This document shows, in pieces, positions 1 through 11,600 of a stretch of 64,000 nt of DNA. A program made the position numbers and the translations under genes. Source of the stretch: Bacteroidales bacterium (GTDB lineage: Bacteria; Bacteroidota; Bacteroidia; Bacteroidales; UBA1715); contig JADKDL010000001.1 of the NCBI GenBank assembly GCA_016714605.1, positions 1-64,000 on the forward strand. The letters run 5' to 3'. The first letter of the stretch is position 1. Each line of letters opens with the position of its first letter. The notes below the pieces were generated by a model. The model was not told the DNA's origin. It was given only the letters and a program-made list of their open reading frames with translations, and ran no database searches.

Positions 1-2636
1 TTAGATGATCCATTAAAAATAACTTCTCCAGAATGAGGGATAAATATACCACCTGTAACATTATCATTATACCAATTTTTTGCTATTGTGATTGAATAAT
101 TATTTGAACTTACATCAAGGGTTGCTGTATTGAAAGTTAAATTTCCCAATATTTCTATTTCTCCTCCAAGAGTTTTAATATTTGGGTTTGTTAGAACTAA
201 ATTTCCATAGTTTATTCCTGAGCCTCCACCAATTATTTGATTTACATCTCCTCTATAATCAAAACTAGATGTTTCAGCTATTTGATATGAATCAAAGTTT
301 TTTGGAAAATGATCAGCTCCTGTAATACGTACAGTAACACCATTGTCTACAGTAAATAACCCTACTCCTGTTATATTTGAAATTAAGTAATTAAGAATAT
401 CAACTCTACTAACACCAGTTAAAACTTGCATTGAATTCTTAATACTTAGACTACCGTTTAAATAAAAAACTGAACCGGTACAATTTACTATCAAATTACT
501 GAATGTTGCTGCTGTAACCGTTTGGTTTCCGTTTGTTTTATTAAATGATATTGTTCCATTACCTTCATACGTACCTGTACCTGTCCAGAGACTACCTTTA
601 AAAATATGAGATTCATCACCATCATTAAAAGTAGCTCCGGCATTTATCGTTACATTACCGTTAAAAGTGATTGGACTTGCTGTTGAAGCTTGTAAAGTGC
701 TATTAATAATTGTATTTAAAGTAATGTCACAAGCGTTAGTGATATATTTTTTATTAGATCCACTTACAGTTAAGTTATAGAACCTACCATTCGTAATTAC
801 CTGATCACTGTTACCATTCAAAACAACGGTTCCAGTACCTGGAATAAAAGTACCTTGACTGTTAAAGTCTCCTCCCAAATTTAATACATACGAAGCTGTA
901 GTAGGCTGAAGAGTTCCGGCAGTTATTTCAATATCACCTAAAATATTTAATGTAGTGCCTACTAAAGAAAAGATACTGGCTACATTATTTACTTTTAAAT
1001 TATAAAAATTAGAACTCAATGGGTTTATTGTAGCAGACCCTGTTGAAGATAAGAATTCTACAGTGCCATCGCCATGAATGAAATTACCATTTGTGCCACG
1101 AGACCACGAGCCACCACAACTTATTTTACAAGTATTATCTGATACAATTAATTTTCCGAAAGAAGTAGATTCACCAATATTAATATCTTCATGAGCAATA
1201 ATATCAAAACCACCTACTAATTCCAGTATTCCTGAGGTAATTCTCAATTTCTTACAAACAGCATTCACATCAAGTATCGGATAATTTACAACAGAAGGTA
1301 TTATAGCATCTAAACCTGAATTAGGAACACCATTTGACCAGTTTCCTGGATTTGACCAATCTGAATTGATTGATCCAGTCCAAACCGTTTCTAAGATAGG
1401 AGGCCACTGAAGTTTTCCTTGGTTTGCATCTACTAAAGCAGCGGGCCAAGTAGCAGTAAGCTCATCTTTTTCATACTTATACCCACCCAAATCTCCGGTT
1501 ATAACTCCTGCAAAAGCAATATTTGGAGTAGCTGTTTGCCTTTTAACATTGTATATACCTGCTACTGGAGGGGTTGAAATATTAAAGGTTACATTTTCAA
1601 TATCACTTCCTGCATAAATACTAGCTTCCAAATTTAAGTAACAAGCACCTGCTACATTATTTATGTTTGAAAAGGTTCCGTTAGAAAAATTGTTAATTGT
1701 ATGCAATGTAGCATTAGAACTTATTTCAATACCAGTATTAGCCAAATATTCTATTGCATAATATTGAGCCTCTATTGTAGCATTATCAATAGAAATAAAC
1801 TGACCACCTGCTGTTGATCTCGAAATTGTTGCAACATTTACAGCATCATCGCCAACTATTCTCAATATTGCATTTTCAGGCGAAGCAGCATTATCAACCA
1901 AAAGAGAACAAATAGAGCCTTGATTTTGAAACAACAAACGAGCATTTGCATTAACATCTAAGACTCCTTTTACTGTAAAAAGTTTTGGATTGGCTGTACT
2001 GAAACCAAATGTAAGTGTTTTCCCATTTAAAAATAAATAAGCATCTTCATTAACCGTTGCTGTTCTTCTAATAGTTGTAGCATTGGTAAGTGTATATGTG
2101 TTGGTACTTCCTGCATCATTTCCAAATCTTGTTTCCCAGAATGTACCCGTGCCATTATCAATTTGAACATCGGTAGTGGCATTAAAAGCAACAAAACTTT
2201 GGTCATTATGACTAAAAGAGCTACTATTTGTCCAATTACCTGCTAAAGAAATTGAATAATAATTTCCAAGTCCATCACTATTATTCAGTGTAGAAGCTGA
2301 GATTAACAAACTACCATTTAATGTCCAGTTACTAAATAATCTTTTTGTTCCTGTACCTAAAATAGTTACGTTATTAGCAGAAAAATTTGGCGTATTTATA
2401 TCTTGATTACCACCATCAAATACAAAGTTTGCTGTTGAAGAATTCAACACACCACCCGAAGCATTTGCAATATTTCCTGCAATAGTATGAGACAAGCTTG
2501 CCATTGAAACCGTAGCTGTATTACCAACAGTAAATGAGCCATTTACATGAATACCATTAGTAGAAAAAGTAACAGTATTAGCTCCGGTAAAATCAATATT
2601 AGTAAAATAATTTAAATTATTTGCTGCACCCGGATT
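1..2636 (-). CDS. Giant secreted beta-strand repeat protein, downstream part (out of frame, runs off the left edge)
   Basis: Reading the minus strand from 2636 to the window edge gives about 878 codons without a stop, one frame away from the upstream giant ORF. The composition is the same (Asn, Thr, Ser, Gly, Val, Ile; motifs such as FDGGNQ, VTFNG, GNWTNS). A fresh W-x-G-x-x-NSDWSNPGNWSNGVP module lies near 1325-1385, like the modules that recur upstream. I infer that this continues the same gene and that a +1 shift somewhere between 2617 and 2670 separates the parts; dropping one A of the TATAAATCC stretch would join them as QAYNPGAANNLNYF. The C-terminus, where a T9SS sorting domain would be expected, lies outside the window. 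The shift may be a real mutation or an assembly error. Confidence 0.8.
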
Positions 2637-5600
2637 TATAAGCTTGATTACCCAAACCTGAAACAGTAAAATTTACTGTATTTCTATAGATACCATTATT
2701 GGTCCATGCACTACCGTTGAATGTAGTATTTCTAGACGATGCAACAGTAATGTTAGGATTTATAATTACATTTCCAGAAATAAGTATGGTACTATTACTT
2801 CCTAGGGTTTTAGTACCAGAACCAGCAAAAACAACATTTTCAAAATAAATTTGATTGGTATTATTAATTGTTTGATTAGCCCCATTAAAGGTAAAAGTAA
2901 CTCCAGAAGTAGGTGTATAATCATATAAAGTAGTAGTAGACCCAGCTGTTGATACGCTTCTGCCTGCATCATTAAAAATACAGGTTCCCATATTTAAATT
3001 TCCCATGGTTTGGAATGTAGCAATACCGTCGGTTGTAACAGTTTTAGTATTCTGAAATACAATACCACCATACACTATTCCATTTCCGGTATAAATTGTT
3101 TGATTTATTCCATTACCTGCTCTAAGATATACAGTACTTGAAGGGTGTATATTATAATTTGTAAAATTTACCGGCATAGCAGGACCAGTTGCAGAAGGCA
3201 AAGCACAATATAAACGAGAGCCTGTTTCCATAAGGAATGTTTTACCTAGCACCGTTGATGTAATTCTAAATGGACTGCTAGAATTATCAGGATCCATCAA
3301 CAAATATGAACCGCTTTTTATGGTGAAATCTCCTGTAATCGATATATTTCCGGCTATTCTGGTCCATCTTGAACCAGTCCAGTTTAATTCTAAATTGTTA
3401 AATAAAGTAATATCTTTATCAATTGTCCAGTCTCCGCCTATATGAGTCAATTTAGTAGTTCCAGTACCCCATTCAATTTGCTGGCAGCCGGTTACAGCAA
3501 CTATAGACCCTGTTAATGTAATGTTGGTAGAGTTTGTATTTACATCTAGAAGAACCGTTGTGTTATCGATATAAAGATTACCGGCTATTTTTAAATTTCC
3601 TGCTTCAGTTATTTTTTTATAACTTGTTGCAGAACTATTTCTTAAGTATAAATTTCCGTAGGCCCAAGTATCATCGGGTGTTCTTATAATTTGATCTCCT
3701 CCATTATAATAATATAAAACAATACTAGTAGCAGACATTGAGATAGTTTCAAAAGCTGTTGGAAAATTGTCTACACCATTCAAATATATAGATCCATTGT
3801 TTATAAATGAATTTGAAGCAACTCCACCATCAATAATATGAGAGCCAAAACTAACGATACAACCACTATTTATGACAAAATCTCCCCAAACGTCTGATGG
3901 TTTATAAAAGGTCTTTGTACCATTTCCAGCAAAAGTTAACTTATTAAAACGAGTTTCTGAAGAGCCAGTTACGTCAATCTGCTGATTACCACCATCAAAA
4001 ATAACCATTCCAAGTCCGGTCTGCGTGAAAATATTATTGTTTGTCCAATTCGTACCAACATAAATTTCGTACTCTTGACCGTTGAAAGTAACACCAGCAC
4101 TAATAGTGAAAGTACCATTTATATCTATATTGGATAACAATAATTTTGTACCTGTACCAGAATTTGTTACATTAAATAAAGTGCCATTTTTAATTGTTTG
4201 ATCTCCTCCATCAAAGGTTACAGTTCTAGTTTGTGGATAAAACACAGCTCCCGAATCTACATTAACAAACCAATCACCTTTAACAGTAATATCTCTAGTA
4301 AGAACATCAATAGAACCTTTAGTCAAAGTAAAATTTCCATTAAAAGCAAGATTTGATCCAAGAACAAAACTAGCACTATGGGTAGAATAAAATTCAACAT
4401 TATAAAACGGACTAACTGTACTTTGAGAAATATTTACTACCCCAGAAGGTGCTAAGAAATTTACTTTAGCAGATCCATGTGTAAAAGTTCCTGCGTTGGT
4501 CCAATCGCCATAAGCGTTTATTTCGCTATTTGCACTAGTTACATTAATAGAGGTTCCGGTATTTACAACAACAGCACCATAGATTGTTAAATCATAATTA
4601 TTTTCTAAACTAACTCCAAAAGCTACACCAGAATTGAGAACTATCTTTCCACATACAGCATTATCACCGGTAATGCGAGCTATTGGGTTTGGTCCTATGT
4701 ATAAAGAAGGGTCGAAATATACAAAATGGCTACTATCTGATGGAGCAATTCCACCTGCCCAGTTTGCACCATCATGCCAATCAGCAGAAACATCGCCCTG
4801 CCAAAAGAAACCATTTGGATATGTCCATCTCACAAATCCGGTAGTTGCATTATTATCGTCCATTTCATTTAAAGCACCAGACAATGATCCTATACAATCT
4901 TGAAACTCAACATATCCATTATTTGTAGAAGGTGGTGGTAAATTTCTTCTTACGTTTTTGTTAGTTGTTCCTCCTCCGTTAAATGTAATATTTTCAATTG
5001 TTAAGTTAGTAGCATTATCTATTTGCAACCCATTCAAATTAATATAAGCAGTAGTATTAGCAGTACTTGCTCCTGAAAAAAATGTTCCATTACTCAAATT
5101 GTTAGTTTCATCTAGCGATCCTCCATTAATTGTAAGACAACCGTTGGCACCTGAACCTATCATTTCACATCTATAATAGTTAGCATGTAAAACACCGGTG
5201 TTTTGAACAATATAATAAGAACCTCCACTCCTTGTAAGAGTGGCAACATTTTCTTCTGTACCTACAATTTTAAGTACTCCTCCTTCATTAAAAATTGATT
5301 GACTGTTATTAGTAAAATTAATGATTGATCCTTCGTTTATATCAAAGACTCCCGAAGTGTTTATTAAAATTTTGGTATTAGCAGAATTGACGGTTATTTT
5401 TTTTCCGTTCAGTTTCAATATACCACTGTTTATTGTAAAATTATTGTTATTATTTATAGAAAAATTATTTTCAACAGTATATTCTATTCCAGGTGCTGCA
5501 TCTATTGAGGTAAGGTTAAACGCTGTTCCTGAGGCTCCGGCATCTATAGTTTTGTTTCCTACAGTGGCATTAAATATTAAATGTGCTAATGGACTATTGG

Positions 5601-8600
5601 TATGTGTAAAAGTACCTCCAACATTTACAAAACTTCCTCCTAAATAAACAGAATTAGTTCCTGTAGTAAATGTTCCACTAATGATTGTAAAATCATTGTC
5701 TACATCAAGAGTACCGGATAATCCGAAATTAGCAGATATTTCTACATCATAAAAGTTTTTGTTTGCATCTTCTGCTGCTAATCCGGTTATGATAGTTCCT
5801 CCACCATCAAATCTTACTAAACCTTCTCTAGCTATAAAAACAGCACCTGCTGCACTCATGTCCCAATTGTTCGAAATAAGAATAGAATTATTCTCAACTT
5901 CATCAACATCAAGTGTAACACCGTCTGAAATTGTTAAATTTGCTTTAACAGTCATATTACCATAACGCAATAATTTAGTTCCGGTACCTCCAAAAATTAC
6001 ATTCCAAAAATCAGATTTTCCAATATCCTGATTATTACCATTAAATAGAACTGTTCCAGCATTAAGATGATAAAACGTTCCATTGTTAGTCCAATTTCCG
6101 GCTACATTAAAATTTACATACGTATTGCCTGCATCATTATTAATATACCCATAAAAATTCTGACCATTATTTGTAAAATCTCCAGTTACAGAAATAAGTC
6201 TTGAAGGATCTACACCATAACAACGAAATGACTTATTGGTAGTGCTATTAAAAGTAAGATCATGAAAAGTAAGAGGATAAGCACTATAATGTCTTATTTC
6301 TTGGATATCTAAACCATCTAAAATAACCATTCCATTACCGGGAATAAAGGCATTTGTTCCAATATTTATATTTTCATTTACTGTTAAAAAACCTCCAAGT
6401 TTGAGTTGATTATTATTTAAATCAAAAACAGCAGTATTTGTAGTTAAAAACAAATTGTTTTTAATAATTACATCAGTTGCTGCTGTAAGTGTCTGATTTG
6501 TTGCTCCATCATTTTTTGTAATAGTAATATTTCCATAATAACTATTAGGATTACTGGCAATTACTTGGTCTGAGGTAATTGAAGCGAAGGTAACCGTACC
6601 TGTGGTTTGCTGAATAAATATACCGGTAGGTTCAAATGTAGTATTTCCATACATAGTAATATTTTCACTTAAAGCGTCAAATTGAGCTGCGTTTTTTACA
6701 TTAAAATCTCCATAAATTGAAAGCGTACCATATAAAGAACAGACTCCACTATTGGCTATTTCGAGTGTTTGAAAATTACTTTGTGCTATTGTCTGAACTA
6801 TTCCGTCAAAAATTATTTTATCTGTCGGCATCATATCTGCCACTCTTGTATTTCCAATTCCTAATAACCACTCTCCAGCAATTTGGTGAGTATAACCTCC
6901 GGCTTTGAAGTATGGTGTATTATTTACAACGCTTATACTTCCATTTATATCTAAATTTCCTTTTGCTTCCTTAATTTGTGTTCCGCTAAACGCTAAATTT
7001 CCATATACTAGTCCATCGGCAATTAATTGTGTTTCAGTAGTACTTGCATAATGCACAGTACCATTCAAAACATCAATGCTTCCTAAAAAATTACTTAAAA
7101 CATCTGTACCAAAATCTGCAATAGTTGTAGAAAGTCGGCAATTTGCACCTAAAGTTATGTTTTGAGGCGTTCCAGCAATAACGTTATCAAGTAAGGCAAT
7201 ATCGAGCAAGAAACTACCTGTACTACCACAGGATGCAGTAAGATTACCTAACATTGAAACAGTAGCACCCGAATTTATTGTTTTAGTTCTTGTACTTATA
7301 GGTGAAGCAAGTGTAAAATTTAAATTTGTAAGATTATACGTGCCTAACCACATAGACTGTGGAGCATCTTCTGCATCGAGGGTCAGTGTACCCCCGTCGG
7401 TCATATCAATGGTTGCTAAACTTGCATTTTCAATATTTCCGGCAATATTAAAATCAAAACCTTGCAAATCAAATAATATTGGATCATCTCCTAAATACAA
7501 ACGACCCTCAACATCTATTATTCCATCAGCTGTTTTAGTACGCGCAACAGCATTAGTATTATTAAATACATATAAAATTCCGTAGTTCAAATCGGCACCT
7601 CCTCTAACTATTTGATCTAAATCGGCATCATATCTAGTTATAGATGTAGGATTTAATATATAAGAACTGAATCCGGTAGGGAAACCATTATCATCTCTAA
7701 CATAAAGAACACTTCCGGCATTAAGAGTGAATATACCTGCCCCCGAACATGAGAGAGACGTATTATTATTGATATAAAAACTTCCAGTCAATACTTGAAG
7801 GTTTCCATTTATTATTACATCAAGTGTAGATAAGGTGGTGAGGTATATTGAACCGTCTATATATAGATTTTGTATATGAGCAAAATCTAATACTATATTT
7901 GTACTAGTAATATTTCCAGCTTTTACGGTTATTTCTCCTGAAAAATTACAAGTACCATTTACAGTAAATGTATTGCCAATTATATGACTACCATTACCTG
8001 CAACTGTTGCACCTGCGTTTATCGTAAAATATCTAGTATTTTTAATATTTCCAATAACCGTTTTAATTCCTGTACCGCTAAAAACCAAATCATAGAAAAC
8101 AGCATCTCCTGTTAAATCAATACTTTGATCAGCATTTCCATTAAAAGTGAGAGCTGCCGTTGTTACAGTGAAACGAGCAGATGGACTGACCGTAAAATTT
8201 CCTGTAACGGTCATTTGATCATCAGTAAGCTGAACTTCTTTTGTATCGGCAACGGTAAATGAACCACTTATAGCTGTAGTGAAAGCAACTGTTGAAGATG
8301 CGAAATCAACAGCTCCGGTTCCGCTACATTCCGCATTGAAAAATTCTACAGTTGTGGCATCGGTAGCTTGAATAATACTTACTGTACCATCAAAAACTAT
8401 TGTTCCCAATCCGGTTCGTTGTCCGGTACCGGTTTCTGTCCAGTTTCGTGCAACAGTATGCCTTAATCCACCATCGTTAAAGACTGCTCCAGTTTCAATC
8501 TCTACGTTTTGATTAATATCCATTGCTCGGTATGCAGTTGCAACGGTTCCGGATTTAAATATAACTGTATTGAAGACGGTAGTGTTCAAACCATTTATTT

Positions 8601-11600
8601 TCGATGATGGCCCGTAAAATTCTACATTAGCAACATTTGAACTTGTGGTTCTAAAATTTGATGTTCCGTCGTTACTAATATTTCCATACATTTTCACTAT
8701 ATGTGTAGCTGCTGAACCAACGTTTACACTAGCACCATTATATATTTTCAATTGTTCGCGAATAGTCATTGTTCTTGCTGTGGTATTGTTTCCAATTGCA
8801 AGACTACCTGAAGTACCTTCACCAACAATAAGCTCTAAAACATCAATATCTCCATTGAGAATAACATCATGACCGTCCATAATTTGAAAAACAGATGTTG
8901 CATCAGCAAAATGCCCAGTTGGGTCAGCATTCCAAATTGCAGGATTCATAAAATCTCCACTTGCCACGGTAAAATAGCTGGTTGCTGGATAAGTCCAACT
9001 AATCAGCGTTCCCGGATTTCCATTATCATTGTCGAAACTCTCTCCAGCTTTTGTTCCCGTAGCATCTACAAATTGAAGCAATCCGGTTCCACCAGTTCTC
9101 GAAATATTGTATGTTCCCACTGTATTGAAAACTGTACTTGTCGCAATTACCGGATTGTTTGAAGTAAAATCTACTCCCGACAAATCTAAACACTGAGTAC
9201 TATTACAGTTTGCGCCGAACGTTCCAAAACTAAAGTTATCGGCAATTGCATCGGCAATACCACCTGCTGCTAATGTAATACCTATTCCAGTCAAATAATC
9301 TACATCAAAATATTTCATTTGCAATGATGACCCCGAAAGGTTATTTACATAAAAACGATTTGCAACTGCCGAAGCAGTTAACCTTGCATTATTACCTGAA
9401 GTACCTTCAATGATAAGATTTCCTGAGTTTTCTATAAACTTACTTGCGGCATAAAATGTAAGTACCGAATTATCGTTTACATTTAAGGTTCCGTTTGCAG
9501 CAATCATTATATTGCCATATATATCTAGGTTATGAGAATTTGTTGATAAGGTTGCATTACTGGCAACATTAATATTGTTACGGATAAAATAATTGGCTCC
9601 GGTTACAATATCAAAACCCAAAGCAGTGGTATTTGAATTGGCAGCTAAATCTAAGTTATACAAATCGAAAAGTACAGGAGTACCTGAAATAGAACGAGAA
9701 ACATTATCAACAAATGATAATGTAGCATAACGAGTAGCAGAGCTGTACAAATCTAATGTTCCATCTACCTGTAAATTACCACCTATATTAAGTGTATGAA
9801 TACCATCGACACTTGCTGCATATAAAAATCCACTAGTCAGAGTTAAATCTCCATGAAAAGTATGCGTTTTTGCAGTTGCATCATTACTTAAATAAACTGT
9901 AGCATTTGCAGAGCTAAAATTTCCGGTAGCAGTAATATCTCCTAGAAAATATTTATTTCCTGCTGTTGAAAAGGCTATATTATTAAAATTTGGTTCAGCT
10001 CCAATTGTTTGTGTTCCACCATCGAAAGTAACTGTGCCTGATGAAGATAATATCCCATCGTTTGTCCAGTTTCCTAATACAGTATGACTATGAGCATTTG
10101 CAGCAAGTGTTGAACTAGCACCTATACTTACAGAGCCTTCAGCATCTATTGCAAAACCTAGGTCAGTAGTATTTGAACTTGCATTGGTTGTAAAATTATA
10201 CAATTGAAATGCTGTTGGTGTGCCACTAAATGAATGTGCTGTATTTCCATCAATTATTAAATTTGTTCTACTATCACCATCATACCATAAATCAAAACCG
10301 CCATTAACCAATAAGTGTCCTTGTAACGTAAGATTATTTGTATAATTAGATGTTCCTGCAGCAAAAGTAGAACCCAAAGCTACTGTAATATCGTTAGCTA
10401 CTATATAATTAAATATTGTAGCACCTCCTGAGTTCAAGTTTAGTATAGAATTGTTTGAAACAGCAATATCATTTGATATAGTGGCATTTGCATTGAAATT
10501 GAATATATTACCACCATTTGCAGTAAGATTAGTTGCTGATAAAGTTCCTGTAGTCTGGGTTAATGTTGCAGTTGCAGAATTTGAAGCTACTAGACTGCCT
10601 CCTATAGTTATATTATTTACTGTGGTATTGATTGTTGCACCTCCGGAAATTTCAAAATCTCCAAGTGTTGAAACTGCACCGGATACTGTTTTTGTTCCTG
10701 CTGTTGAAAAAATTATATTATTAAAATTTGGTTCAGCTCCAATTGTTTGTGTTCCTCCATCGAAAGTAACTGTACCTGATGATGATAATGTTCCATCGTT
10801 TGTCCAGTTTCCTAATACAGTATGATTATGAGCATTTGCAGCAAGTGTTGAACCTGCACCTATACTTACAGAGCTTTCTACATCTATTGTAAAACCCAGG
10901 TCGGTGGTGTTAGAACTTGGATTGATGGTAAAATTATTTAACTGAAATAAGGTAGGTGTTCCGCTCAGTAAGTGAGGGGTATCACCGTCAATTATAAGAT
11001 TGGTTCTACTATCTGTATCTGTGTACAAATCAAAAGTTCCATTTACAATTAAATCGCCTTGTAATGTAAGGTTATTTATAGTATTAGCCGTTCCATTTGC
11101 AAAGTTAGAACCCAATTCTATAGTTATATCATTTGCTATTGTTGCTTGTGCATTGTAATTTAACGTACTACTGCCATTCACAATAAGATTACTAGCTGTC
11201 AAAGTTCCTGAGGTTTGCGTAAGTGTTGCTACAGCTGAATTACCTATGAGTAAATCCCCGCCAATTACTATATTATTTATAGTTGTACTTACCGTTAAAC
11301 CATTTTTTATTGTACAATCGCCATTTACAGTAAGTAAACCTGAAACGGTTTTAGTACCTCCACTCTCTATATTCAAATTGTGGTAAGTAGTTCCGGTCGT
11401 TCTAATGGTCTGATTGCCATTAAGACCATATATAACCTTATTAGGATTTGTAGAAACATTAAGATTACCATTGGTATTGAACGGCTGTGTTGTATTTCTA
11501 TAATATAAAGTTGTGTTTGCTTCATTTATCCATGTAGAACCTGCATCATTACCATTTAAAGCACCTGATATTGTAACTATTCCGGTATTTTGATTACTAA

